From Ampelomyces quisqualis (taxonomy: Eukaryota > Ascomycota > Dothideomycetes > Pleosporales > Phaeosphaeriaceae), in the NCBI GenBank assembly GCA_018398575.1, contig JAGTXZ010000005.1:2604001-2668000 (forward strand): 64,000 nt of DNA, given 5' to 3'. The notes beneath the pieces are model-generated. The model did no database searches and was not told the origin of the DNA. It was given only the letters and a program-made list of their open reading frames with translations. The translations under genes and the position numbers were made by a program. Of this stretch, positions 24,950 to 36,619 are shown in pieces (the first letter of the stretch is position 1; each line of letters opens with the position of its first letter).

Positions 24950-25960
24950 TCTACTTTTAATCTAGTTTGTTGCTAACTCTAGTAGCCTCCTAAGAAGAAT
25001 CTATCTGTTGTAATTAACAAGATAGCTTACGCGTGCGCCTACAAAAAGAACGCTACTGCTCCTACGCCCGCTAACAAGAGCAAGGATAACTAGGTCTTAG
25101 TAAATCCTTTGCGCTAATTCTAGCGCAAGACTAAGCAACGCAATACTACGCCTAAGAGTAGAGTAGTTTCTAGCAAAGAAACTGTTAAGGTTAAGAAGAG
25201 AAAGCTTTGCTCTAGTTTGTGCTTACGCTGCGCCTTTTAGTTTACTAATAATTAAAGCAACAGCTGCTGCTATAGTAGAGCTAAATTAATAATAAGCAAG
25301 CGTTGCACAGCTTGCCTAAACTATTCTTGCGTTAAGGTGTAGGTTGTTCTAATTACTATTAGTAATATAATTACTAATTTAAGTAGCCTAAGCAATCTGC
25401 GTAAGCAGACTATAAAGATTATTATTAGCGTGTTTAAAGAAACTATTGCAGTAAGTTTTAAAGCTTCTTTAATCTTAGAAATAGCTAACTTATTTATAGG
25501 AGCTAGAGAAAGCTTACGCGTAGCTTAACTAGTAGCTTAAGGCTGCAAAGGCCTTATAGTAGGCTTAGAGCGCTCTAGCTCCTACTAGTTTTAGAGTAAG
25601 CTTAAGCTATATTAATCTAACTTTTAGCTTACTAGGAAAGGAGCCTGCGCGTCCTGCTTAAGGTTTTGAGGGATATAGGCAGTAGGGCTTTAGTAGAGCG
25701 TTAAGCAGCTTTGTAGCTTAGAGTTTGTTTACGCTAGTTTACAACTAGCTGTTGTTTAGTTACTAGCGTTGCAGCTCTTTTCTGCCTAACGCTCTACTGC
25801 TTAAGGAGCAGCTTTAGGCTGCTTAGACTCTAATGCCTAAGCGTTAGGAGCTAGCGTAGGATTAGTTATTGTCTCTATCGCCTAAGGCTATAGAAACAGT
25901 TAGAGATTTACTGTCTCTAAGCTGTAGATTAAGGGCTTCAGGTCTCTTAATTGCTAAGCG
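24950..25960 (+). pseudogene. antisense cysteine-rich frame of copia H
   Basis: A long frame of about 330 codons runs on the strand opposite gag-pol. The stretch 24992-25525 has very few stops. After a basic N-terminus (KKNA, KSKD, KVKKRK) come several cysteines: LCSSLCLRC, then SCC, then CTACLNYSC at 25304-25330 (CxxCx4C, as in F'). A hydrophobic and helical section follows. Stops become more frequent after 25525 but the same frame stays readable to about 25950. No copia protein has this layout. It resembles the antisense frames of the gypsy elements in place and cysteine pattern; function unknown. Confidence 0.6.
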
Positions 25961-26099
25961 TTGTGCTTAGGCTTACAAGATAATTAATAAGGTCTTTAAC
26001 TTTATAGAGGTAAGTTTCTAGATAGTTTTGCTTATAATTTAGCGTTAGTAGTCTTAGTTTTTGCGTGTTTGCTCTGCTCAGATTCTATAGTAATCTTAA

Positions 26100-29000
26100 G
26101 CTTTAAGAGCAAGCAAATCAATTAGTAGATAAAAAAGTTAAATTAATCTCTGTGTTTTTTAAATTATTGCTTTGTAAGTAACTTGCTTATATCCTTAAGG
26201 TTAAGAAGCTACTTAAACTTAAGAAATTATTAATAGGTAAGGTTCTTAGTAAGACTATTAGCTAGCATTAATCTAGATTCTAAATAGGATACTTAGAATA
26301 ATCCTTTTAAGTGCTCTTGCCTAAGCTACATATTCTAAATGTTAACATGCCTAAGCTTAGTAGATATCTGCTTATTTTTCCCTATAACTAATTAGATAGT
26401 TTGCTAATTATTACACTAAATATTCTAAAGATCTTCTAGATTAAGCGTAAGCTCCTTAAAGAACTAGTTAAGCGCTATAGATTCTTTTGCAGCGTATTCT
26501 AGAGCAAGCAGCTTAGCTTTAGTTGTTAAGGTAGTAACTAATCCTTGCCTTACAGCTTTCTAAGAGATTGCTCCTCTAAACAGGATAGCTATATAACTAT
26601 GTAAGGAGCGCCTAGTTACTTTATTGTTAGCGAAGAAGGCGTCCCTACAAATAGTTAGTTCTAGACTATTAAAATTACTATACTTAATCAAATTAAACCT
26701 TGTTTAATACAGGTACATAATTACTTGTTCAACAGCTTTAAGATGCTTGTCTAAAGGATTAGTTAAGAAATAGAAAAGCTTTAAGACTGCGTAGGCTATA
26801 TCTAGCCAGATTATAATTGCAGTGTAGAGGACTAATCTAACTCTTTCTTAATAGGCCTTAATTTCTTACTTACTAGCTTCTCTAGTGTTCTTGTAGAGCT
26901 CCTTAGATAGCAATAGTGTTAGAGGGAATAATCTATTGTGTAGTCTAAATTTCTTAGTAATCTTATTAATATAGGCGTTATAGACTAGAGTAATTGATTA
27001 GTCTAATCTGTTTTAGATAACCCTAATCCTAAGGAACTATTTAACTAGTCCTTGATCCTAGATTTTATATTTGCTAATAATCTTAGACTATAGAACCTTA
27101 GCTTTAAGCTCGTGATTCTTGTAGTAAATAAGCAGGATATTATTAACGTAGAACAGAACTAAAATTGTTTAGTCCTAAGTAAAGAAAAGGCAGGGTTCTT
27201 CTTTAGATGCAAGTAGTCCTATCTCGCGCAGTAATCTTAAGAATTCCTTATACCAAAGTAATAGAGATTCTCTAAGCCTGTAGAGCGCTTAGTTAAGCCT
27301 TACACAAAGCCTAGCTTTCTTAAATTTATCTAGTAGATTACAGATTACTAGATTGTTAGCTGTGATTAAGGCGTTAAGGAACACTCTAACTACGTTATAT
27401 TGCATAATTTCTAGATCAAACTAGGCTGCAATAGCTATAGCAATCCTAAAAGACTTGGCTGCTAGTGTAGTAGCGTACGTAGTAAGTAGAGAGTCCTTCT
27501 CCTAGAGATCTCCTCTTACTACAAGCCTAGCCTTACACTTTAGAAAGTAACTGTCTTAATTAAACTTGTATACCTAGACCTATTTTAATAGGATTAGTTA
27601 ATCCTTAGACTTGTGCTTTAGAATCTCTTTCCAAGTACCTTTTTTATGTAGCTAATTAATTTCCTTAAGAGAGGCATCTAACAACAGACTTTTTATTAGA
27701 TGTTAAAGCATCTGCTTCTATGTGTTAGGCAGCTTAGGCATATTATCTCTATAAGCACGCTTCTTAACTATTTACTAATTCTAATTACTTAGCATTACTG
27801 TTATAATTATAGCGTTTAGTGTTTTGTAACTAGAGCGCTCGTTCTAGGCTTCTATAAGGCCTAGAAGGAAAGTGTTCTTAAAATTGTGTTTCTAGTAATC
27901 TATAAATAGATCTGCAATTAATATATTTACACTCTTACCCTCTATCTAATTGTTATAATCCTTCTTGCGGCAAAGCAACATGTATTAACTTAGTAGTTTA
28001 TTAATTTTAAGGACTGCTCCTTGCAGTTAACAACTTAATTATGTAAGAGAATTTGCTAATTCTACTTTGTCTAGGGCTCTAGAGTTACTACTCCTAGGTT
28101 GAGTAGCAGGGGAGGAAAAAGCTAACTGCCTATCCTGTTAGGAACCTATCTAATCCCTGGATACTAACAGGCTAGCTCTTTCAGAACCTAGCAATAGTCC
28201 TTATCTGTCAGATCCTACACGCTTAATAAGCTTAATACTAGATAACCTATCTAGTTCTAGTGTTAACTCTAGCGTAACAAGCCTAGTATATTTACTTTAG
28301 TCTAAGAGGATTCTTAAATGCTTGCTAGCCTTACTAGCACTCCTCTTAGTTTCTGCTTCCTTTCCTTTGTAATTATAAGATTAGCTAGTCTCTGTAATCC
28401 TTAGAATTGGATGCTTACCCCCAAGCTGCTGCTTAGTAACCTTAGTAATTTCCTAGCTTAGTTGATCCTGTAGAACAGGCAGGTTAATATCCTGCCTAGG
28501 ATTATTAAGTTTACTAACGTGTAAAATATCTACAATTTGAAGCGCCTACTCTTTAGGCATCTTATCTTCTTTGTTGCTAGAGTAGAATGTAGATTTATTA
28601 AAGGTAACGTCTCTTAATGCAATTACTTAATTAATTAATAGGACCTATATATAATAGATATTAGAGGCTTAATAGCCTACTAGATATCTAATGTAGCTAT
28701 AAGGGTTGACTTTAAACTCTTGCTTGTTCCTGCCTACTGCTTAGTTGCGATTAAGGGGATACGCTCTGCAGCTATAGGCATAAATACTACTCTAGCTTAG
28801 GCGTAGATTAGTAGTCCTGTGCCTAGTAATTGCTAGCTTGTACCATTGAAAATATTGTCTAAACTAGGCGTGCAGGACCTTATTTAGGGATCAAAAACCA
28901 TAGATTTTTAATAGGCTTATGCTATGTAAGTAGGCAGCCGCATCTATAATATATAGCTAGAGCTTAGTCAGAAGATTTGCACTTATATGCATCTTAATTA

Positions 29001-31300
29001 ATTTTGTGATTAGCTTCTAGCCTGCTTGCTTAGCTAATCTATTTAGCTGATGCGTGTATAGTAGTAGGCGTAGTATTTTAATCCCTTCTTGATCTGCCTA
29101 TTTCTTATACTGTAAACGCCCTCTCTAAGGCAGAGTCGCAGTATTATTATCCTAATAGATTTCTACAATCTTCAGATTAAATTTGTTTCTAACCTAGGCT
29201 GTAAATTAGCAAATTACGCTTATAATCTTAGTTAACGTCTTGTTGTAAAGGTTGTAGTTAAAAAGCTTACCTAAGTAGTCCTCTTTGATAATTAAGAACT
29301 ATTCTTTATAAAGCCTGCTAGTTAGCATATCAAACAGGTCTTAAGAAACTTAATAGAATAGTTATAGTAATCTTTCTCTTAGTTGTTGTAAGACAACTTA
29401 AGTTGCATAAGTAACTAAGCAGTCCTAACAATTAATCCTTTTAGTCCCATTTATCTTAACGTTTTAGGCTAACTAGGCGAGAGCCTAGAGTGCTTGCTAG
29501 CCTAGGTAGCCTAATCTTTTGTGCCATAGATCCTTGTTATTATCTCTTAAGTAATTGATGTCTAATTAATGTAAAGTGTGCAGGATTAGTAGTTGTAGAA
29601 CGTAGCGTGCAACCTAGTTATATTTAATAAACAAGAAGTTGTAAGCCTTATAAAGCTTGTGTATAATAACGTTCTGCTTGTATAATCTAAACTAAAGAGT
29701 GCTGTCTAATCTACTATGCTATATACCTGCCTACTTAAGCAGTGCTGCGGATATAATGTTTATATAAAAGCTATTAATAACTTTAACCTTTTTAAGCTTT
29801 AGGTCTCTTGTGTATAGGCCTTCTAGACTATGTAGAACATTCCTGATTACTCAATCACTATACCTAGTTACAGGAAGTAACTGTGTTCTAGCCTTAACCC
29901 TTTCCTTAGAGTAGGTAGGACTAAACATTCTTAGAATAAGGAGTAACTAATTATTAACAAGGTGCACTGCACTAGCCCTATTATAAACAGTACTTCTTAA
30001 AAGTAGATAGGTTATAAACGTAGTCGTGTACACTCCAAAGTCTAGATTAGTAACATTAGGTTCCTAATTAAGAGTAGTTGGGTCAATTAATGCTGCTATA
30101 ACGTCTCCTAAGTATGTTACTGCCTTAGTCTTAGAAGTTAACTAGTTAGCTGCAATAGGTAGCGTCTAACCAGCCTTCTTAATCTTGTTATTAAGTAAGG
30201 CCTACTTAGAAGAGTTAAGCTGCTTAAGGACCTTCTTTCAGTCAAAATTAGAGATCTTAATTAGTACTTTTTTTAGTAGGGCCAATTTAGTAATTGCGGT
30301 CTTTAGTTAAAGACAATCTATTAGGTCCCATTTGTACTTCTTATTATTCTTGCAGGGGCAAGATTTTAGCTTAGAATTGTCTTTGCCTTTGTTCCTTAGA
30401 TTAGAGTTTTCTAAGTTTTTAACGTTCCTAAGGGTAGCAAAGGCTAAATAGGATTTTCCTTTAGTAACTAGGACTGCTTGCTCCTAAAGTATTAGAGCGA
30501 AGATCTTAGCTAGATTATATATAGTTATAACAGGCTAACTAAGGGCTACGTCTTTAATAATATCCTAATGCATTAATTAAGCATAGAGTGTTAAGAAAGT
30601 TAGTAAGAGCAAGTTATCTCTCTACCTCTATAACTTAGAACGCTTAAGCCTTGCTGTAGATTACTTGCTATTTGTTAAACTATTTATCTAGAGTAATTCT
30701 GCTGTGCCTAGCCTTTTCCAGATAAGCTTAATACTGCTGCCTAACCAGGTGCATAGTATTATCGTCTGTTAGGGCTAGGTTATGCTTAAGAATCCTAATT
30801 AAGGCTTAGAGCGTTGTTTCTAACGAGTTAAGCATCTTAATCGCTACAGGTGCCATAAGATCCTTAGCTACAGTTTAACTAATCTATTTCTAGACGTTGC
30901 TAAGTTTAGCTGCTTGCCTAGCCTATTTTAACGTATTAACTTTGTATTAGCAAACGTCCTCTTTATAACTGCTAGAGGCAAGTTTATAGGCAACTAGCTT
31001 TAGATTATATTAATCAAAAGCTTTATCGCAGATCTGCGTGTCTAGATTAGTAGCTCTAGGCAGTAAAGCTAAGACTAGTTAACTTAGAGCAGCTAGAAGC
31101 TCTAGATATTTAGATTTCTAGTCGTTAATTAGGAGCACTGTGTCGCCGTCTAGGTTAATCTAATTCTAGACTCCTTTGTTACAAGCATAAAGCTGGAGTT
31201 AGGCAAACTAGTACAGCTAGTCTAACTAGCTAGTTAAGAAAACGTCTAGGCTAATCTTGTTGTTAGAATAGGAGTCTATGTTTAATAACTAGCTAATTAA
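26100..31300 (-). pseudogene. gag-pol of copia H
   Basis: Read on the minus strand from the right. A Cys-rich nucleocapsid-like segment C-P-C-x-N-N-K-K-x-K-W lies at about 30340-30380. The RT core at 27080-27180 reads EPCLFFT, TILVLFYVNN and ILLIYY; the motif YVNN (27139-27150) replaces YVDD, typical of Ty1/copia. Integrase should lie between (about 28500-29900) and RNase H to the left, towards 26100. Stops are spread through all parts. The YVDD-type motif and the short LTRs separate it from the gypsy elements around it. Confidence 0.75.
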
Positions 31301-31425
31301 GTAGAGAGTATTTGTAAAGAGTTTTAAGGAGTATTAGAGTAATTGTTAATCCAGGTAGTACCTTAGCAATACAAGGTGCGCAGGAGGAATCAACACTGCA
31401 GTCTTATAACGCTAGGGCTTATAAC

Positions 31426-31644
31426 TGTAGGAGCTAAGCAATACTATAGATTAAAGTTATTGTAAGTGAAAAGGATTCTATTACTTGTTCTATACTATGT
31501 AAGGATCAATTAGATTAAATACACTAAGCTAAGAAACAGCTTGATAAGTTAGTCCGGTCCTAAATAGATTCTATCTTATTAGTAACATGCTTGGTTATTA
31601 CACGTAACAATCCCGTAATCTGTTGATTTACATACTCCGTCACA
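31426..31644 (-). repeat. 5' LTR of H (219 bp)
   Basis: It starts TGTAGGAGCT and ends CCGTCACA, followed by CTAAT. It keeps CCG and TCA triplets mutated in the left copy. Confidence 0.9.
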
Positions 31645-31649
31645 CTAAT

Positions 31650-32472
31650 ATAGTATAACCTGTTATTTTAGGTTTACTAAGCCTAAAATAAGAACGCGTT
31701 GTTATTAACTACAAGTTAAAGTAGTAGCGCTATAAGCTTAATACTAAGACAATAAGAGTTAAAGACACTAAAACCTTTATAGAATTTCTTTATAATAAGC
31801 TAAGCGTGTATATAGTCTTAGTAGGTAGCTTATAGTTCTTCTCTACTAAATACCTATTGTAGCCTATTAAACTTAAGAACTTTAAAGACGTTGCAAATAG
31901 TAACCCTGCTAACGCGCTACTACAGCACTATAGAAGTAACTACGCTATCAAGCTAGGAGAAGGAACTACAGCTTTATATAGGCTACTCTATAATCTTTTT
32001 CTAAAGAGGCTAAGTATACTGCGTAACTACTTAGTAATAGTGCAGAGCCTAGGCTAGATCTAAGAAAGTATAAGCCTTGCAGAAGTACTTATTCTATTTA
32101 TGCCTAAAAAAGATAGAATGCTACGCCTTTGCGTAGATTACTAAGGCCTTAATTAAGTTACTAAAAAGAATAGATTAGCTCTTTCTTTAATTAGAAAGAC
32201 TCTTAATTAGCTCTATAGATTAGTAAAGTTTACTAAGCTTAATCTTAGGAACGCGTATTTATTAAGGTAATAAGTAAGAGATAGCGTTTTAACGCAATAT
32301 AGCTACTTTAAATATATAGTTATGCCTTTTAAGCTAACTAACGCGCCTGCTACGTTCTAGAGGTATATTAATAGAGCCTTAGCACTATATTTTTAATAAT
32401 ATCCTAATCTTTTCTTGAAAAGGAGAGGATTATAAGAAATAGGTAAGAAAAGTACTTGCGAAGCTAAGAGAA
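31650..32472 (+). pseudogene. pol: pol of B', protease to RT core
   Basis: It continues B' after H. At 32095-32160 it reads FMPKKDRMLRLCVDY, a clear Ty3/gypsy RT segment, then GLN and further RT motifs to about 32440. Compared with element B, about 23 bp are missing just before the catalytic pair (near 32390), removing the Tyr of YLDD and shifting the frame. The segment ends at 32472 against the LTR of F. Confidence 0.78.
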
Positions 32473-32659
32473 TATAATAGGCTAGGCTTTGCCTAGCTCT
32501 TTAAATCTTTAAGCAGAGCTTAGCCTAGCCTTACTACCTTCTTATAGACTAGTACGCACAGAGAGTATATAAGTCTCCTCTATAGTAGATAGAAGAGCTT
32601 AAGTAATACAACTCTTTCTAGCACCTTATTATTCTATCTTTACAGGCTAGCCTATAACA
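32473..32659 (+). repeat. 5' LTR of F (187 bp)
   Basis: It starts TATAATAGGC and ends TATAACA. It is the same length as, and aligned with, the F' LTR at 1899-2085, including a TATATAA box at 32566-32572. Confidence 0.88.
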
Positions 32660-32689
32660 ATTGTATTCTTTCCTAATACAACAATAACT

Positions 32690-34902
32690 ACAGAATAGCT
32701 CTATCTAACTAACACTCTAACACTAAGTTAGAGCCTAAAGTATAAGAGTCTTAAACTAACCTTTAGGCTTATTATAATCTATTAGATAGTTGTTTTTAGG
32801 CTATAGAAAACTAAATTAACGCCTTAGAGATAGTGCTCTAGTTCTTTGTTACTTAACTTACAAACTCTTTCTCTTCTTTAATAGCTTCTTTGCTAAACTT
32901 TCTATTAGCGCTGTATAATAAGTAGACTACTAGAAATCTAGCGCCTACTACTTTTGCTCTTTATCTAGTCTAAGGGCCTGTCTAACGTAAACTACTACTT
33001 TTTAGTAACATCTTTTTAGGTAATAAGTCTTGCTTTACTACCTAGAAGGTTACTATAACCTATAAGCTTAAGACTAACTTAGCCTTTATTAGAAGCGCTT
33101 ATAACTAATATACCTTTATTTAGGCTAACTTATTACCTAAGGTCTAATAGAAAGTTGCTTCTTACTACGCTAGCAGAAAGAAAGTAGGTAACTAAGACTC
33201 TATAAACTTTATAAAATATCTTAACTTCTACTATAGAGGTAAGTATAAGAGGAAATATAAGATAATAAACAGTAACTTAACAAATTACAACGTACCTTAA
33301 ACTACTCTCTATAATAAGTTACTCTCTACTACAGCGTTTCCTGTATAGACTACAACTAGGTAGTAGCTAAATACTAATTTATTGTAATTAACTTAGAAAC
33401 TATAGCTATTAAAGAGTACTAACACTTATATATAAAATAGAGGACTTAGGCAAAAAGAAACTTGATAGCGACGTTAAGATAGTAATAGTGTCTGCAGTTA
33501 GTATAAGTTTAGAAACAAAAGAGTAAACAAAGGCCTAGTAAAAGAATAGTATAGGCTAACCTTAGTTAAAAAACTAGGTCTCTAAGAGGCTCTATAAGCA
33601 GTATTGTAATAGTAATTTGTGTACGCATTATAGTAAGCAAGAACACTATATATAGAGCTGTCTAAACGTAGTATAGATTTACGCTATTAGTGCCCTAAGC
33701 GCTATAGAAGCCTTAATAGAGATTTTAAAAAACTAGTAGCTTCTACCTTCTTAGAGAGATAGAAGCGCTCTTTAGATAGCGTTAGTAAAAGAGATAGGGA
33801 ATAAAAGACGCTACTTAACTACCTTAATAGTAACCTATTTCTTGTCTTACTATTACTAGATAGCACTACTAATGTTAATGCTCTTGTAGATATAGGCTCT
33901 AAGTGTTATAGCGCTATTAACGCTACATTAGCAGGTAGAATAGAGATACGCACTACTAATATCCTGCTATAACGTTTTAAACAGGCTACTATAGATAGCA
34001 TACCTACGCTTATTACTTAAATTGTATTCCTAGACTATAATATTAAAAGTTAGCAATCTTAATTAATTGTATACTTAGTCCTAGATCTTGCCTACAACCT
34101 AATTCTAGGAAAACTATAGTTAGCCTATAAAGAGGTAATTATTTACGTAGTAGATAGTACAATAACTATTAGGCAGGTAGAAAACTTACTAGTAAAAGAA
34201 AAGGCCTGTTATACTATTTCTCTACCTCTAAAAGAGATTAGAGCTAATAAGGTAATACAAGAGTTCTATAACTACTTTAAATCTTAAACACACAGTACTA
34301 TATTTACTATAACTAGTAATTACGCTATAACATATATGTTAAGTAAGTTATCTTAGAAATAAGCACTAGCTACTCTACTTCTACTACAGATTTTAGACTT
34401 TATAGATATTTTTAACAAAGCCTCTACCTTTAGTCTACCTTTGTATAGAGGCTAGATAAACTATTATATCTAACTCTAAACAAGTAAGAATAGAATAACT
34501 TTAGACCTTTTCTAGGGCCCTTTGTATACTCTAAGATTAGTTATTAGAGCTTTAGTGCTAAGTTGTAGACCTTCTAGATAAGAGCTAGATCTGCGCTAGT
34601 TCCTCTTCTGCTAGAGCTCTAGTTCTGCTAGTAAAGAAGCCTTTAGGTGTATAGTGCCTCTGTATTAACTATTAGGCTCTAAATAAAATTACTAAGGCAG
34701 ATTAATACTTACTTCTATTAATTAAGAAGACACTTTATATACTCTCTTAGGCAAAGTAGTTTATAAAGGTTAATATCTACTTAGCCTTCTACTAGATAAG
34801 AGTTATAGTAAGAGATAAGTACTTTATAGCATTTTATATATAATTTAGCCTCTTTAAGTAGCTTGTTTGTCCTATAGGACTTTTAGGCGCGCCTTTCTTC
34901 TT
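32690..34902 (+). pseudogene. gag, protease and RT start of F
   Basis: Gag occupies about 32700-33670, ending in a degenerate knuckle near 33608-33665 with a Cys-x-His and late Cys. The protease motif at 33876-33912 reads NALVDIGSKCYSAI, close to the A-L-V-D-T/S-G core of retroviral-type aspartic proteases, with the catalytic Asp kept. RT begins near 34480. At 34810-34895 it reads VRDKYFIAFYI, FSLFKxLVCPIGLLGAP, the region just before the palm, where element B cuts in. Stops are dense in gag and fewer in protease. Confidence 0.78.
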
Positions 34903-35176
34903 TGTAAAGGGTTTATATAGCAGTAAAGTTATAAGATAACAATAGTAGTATAGGTAGAAGTAAGTTAATTTCTGTTCTGTAGCTTTAGTGCAGAACTACT
35001 CTTTTGTAGATATAACTAGACGCGTATTCTTTTAACTAGAATACACTAAGTCTGCGCTAGTGTAGTGCTATTAAGACGCTAGGGTAGCTATACGCGTTTT
35101 ACGCGTATAGAAGCTAGAGTAGTGTTATAGTAGTATAGGCGCATAGCTACGCAAATAATAGCTTTACACTATACTA
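34903..35176 (-). repeat. 3' LTR of B (274 bp)
   Basis: It aligns with 41540-41813 and, inverted, with 9354-9627. The plus-strand left end is TGTAAAGGG. Confidence 0.9.
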
Positions 35177-35463
35177 TCTTTATAATTATTCTCTTCTTTC
35201 TAGAATTACTGTCTTAGTAATTTGTATAACATTAGTTTTTGTTAGCGTATACTAAACGTTTATTGTTATAGAAGCTATTATTGTTATAAGGCTGTTGTTA
35301 TACTAAGACTAAAACTCTAGGTAAATCTAAGAGGTAGCTAGTAGCTATAGTAATAGTAGAAATATAGTAAAACTTTGTTTGCGTAATCTTCTTTACTTTC
35401 TTAGTAATAACTATATTATTTTACTATATACTATCTACTAGCTCTACACTGTTACAACTTTAT

Positions 35464-36604
35464 TATACCTATATTAATTACTATAAGTACTACGCCTACT
35501 CTACCTACTACCTCTACTATCTCTGTAAGTAGTGTAACACTAGCGTTACAACGTTACTAACCTAGTGCTTAGGCTATACCTATTGCCTGCTGTAGTAGCG
35601 TCTCTAATATTAAGTTAGCAATTTTAATTTGCTTTTGTTACGCTAAGAGCCTAAGGCTTACTAGTACCTGTTACAACCTTATAGTTAGTAGCCTATACTA
35701 CAGCCTTTGCTAGGGCAAGTAGAAGCCTTATCCTAAGGTCTCTACTAATTTTATTAAGAGCTAGAATACTATCTACTAGTAACAGTAGCGCCTTACTACT
35801 AAAGAAAAGCCTAATCTTGTTATAGTTACTACGTAAAAGACGTTACTGCGCTAGTAGACTAGCTTAGTAGAGTTTCTTTTACGTATAAAAGTTAAGTATA
35901 GAGGTTATTGTTAGCCTAAGAGTAATAAGATCTAAATTTTATAAGTTAAGGTAACTAGCTACCTGTTTACTATAGTAAAAGGTATCTTTAACCTACTATA
36001 GGCTTAAGTAAGTTATTTTTTCTATTCTTTATAGTTACTGCGCTAGCGTTCTAACAGCGTCTAAGCTAATCTTTCTTTTCTTAGCAAGGCTAACGCGCAG
36101 TCTAATTCTAACTTTAATCTAAAGAGAGAGAAGTCTTCTACTAGGTCTAAGCCTAGGTCTAAGAGTGCTAGAGGTAGTAAGAGTAGTAAAAGTAAGAATA
36201 GAAGTAAAACTCTTTCTTAGGAGAGCTCTACTCTTGCGCCTCTGCCTAAGAAGAAGAGTAAGAGTAAGGCTAAAGCTAAGCTTAAGGCTAAGCTTAAGGC
36301 TAAACCTAGGCCTAGAAGTAAGGCTAAGAAGCGCCTAGCTTTAGCTAGTCCTACTAAAGAGCCTACTTCTAAGCGCGTTAAAGGTAAGAGCACACTAAGC
36401 TACCTAGTGCGCTCTAGAGCAGTAATAGTAAGGCGCTAGGTCCCTTTAAAGTTAGGTAACGCTGTTACCTAGAAATAGCAGGAAAAGAAGAAAGCTAGAG
36501 AGCTTAGTAATAGTTCACTAGGCTCTCTAAGCTTCTATAAGGCTAAGGAGGATAACAAGAACTTTCTAGAGTAAGCTAGTATTTATACCTAGTTATGTTG
36601 TTAA
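35464..36604 (+). pseudogene. antisense Thr/Ser- and Lys-rich frame of B
   Basis: One frame of about 380 codons lies opposite gag-pol. It opens with a Thr/Pro/Ser-rich part and then a cysteine patch, CFCYAKS-x6-C (35630-35671). A middle part follows with about 20 stops. From 36120 an unusually clean part is rich in Lys, Ser and Arg with repeated KAKLKAK and RSKSK units, ending at TAA 36602. The two ends are in the same frame. The basic tail resembles nucleic-acid-binding or nuclear-localisation tracts; the Cys pattern differs from CxxC of the other antisense frames, so homology is uncertain. Role unknown. Confidence 0.55.
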
Positions 36605-36619
36605 AGCGCTAGCAGTGCG

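Larger units (their letters stand above)
24134..31644 (-). mobile_element. Ty1/copia retrotransposon H (7511 bp)
   Basis: Target duplication CTAAT (24129-24133 and 31645-31649) and two 219-bp LTRs starting TGTAGGAGCT (left copy TATAGGAGCT) and ending in ACA. Coding is on the minus strand. RT carries FYVNN where copia has YVDD, and the element is long for copia because about 1 kb of extra antisense sequence lies beside the 3' (left) LTR. It keeps more TCA, TGA and CCA triplets than its neighbours, so it looks younger or less mutated. It splits B'. Confidence 0.9.
9354..32472 (+). mobile_element. Ty3/gypsy B', split into three pieces
   Basis: Three segments read as one element when the insertions are removed: 9354-10323 (5' LTR and start of gag), 23362-24133 (rest of gag) and 31650-32472 (up to the RT core). 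They follow, in order, the reverse complement of element B (41813 down to about 39200). The gaps are exactly elements C and H, with perfect target duplications TAAAT and CTAAT. The third piece stops where the LTR of F starts at 32473, so F also landed in B'. The remaining pol and 3' LTR are not in the window. Confidence 0.88.

Noticed and set aside
24500..24950. tRNA-like or hairpin RNA gene in the copia H 3' region
   Set aside because: Several GC-richer inverted segments occur, but no cloverleaf with T-loop and anticodon arms could be formed.
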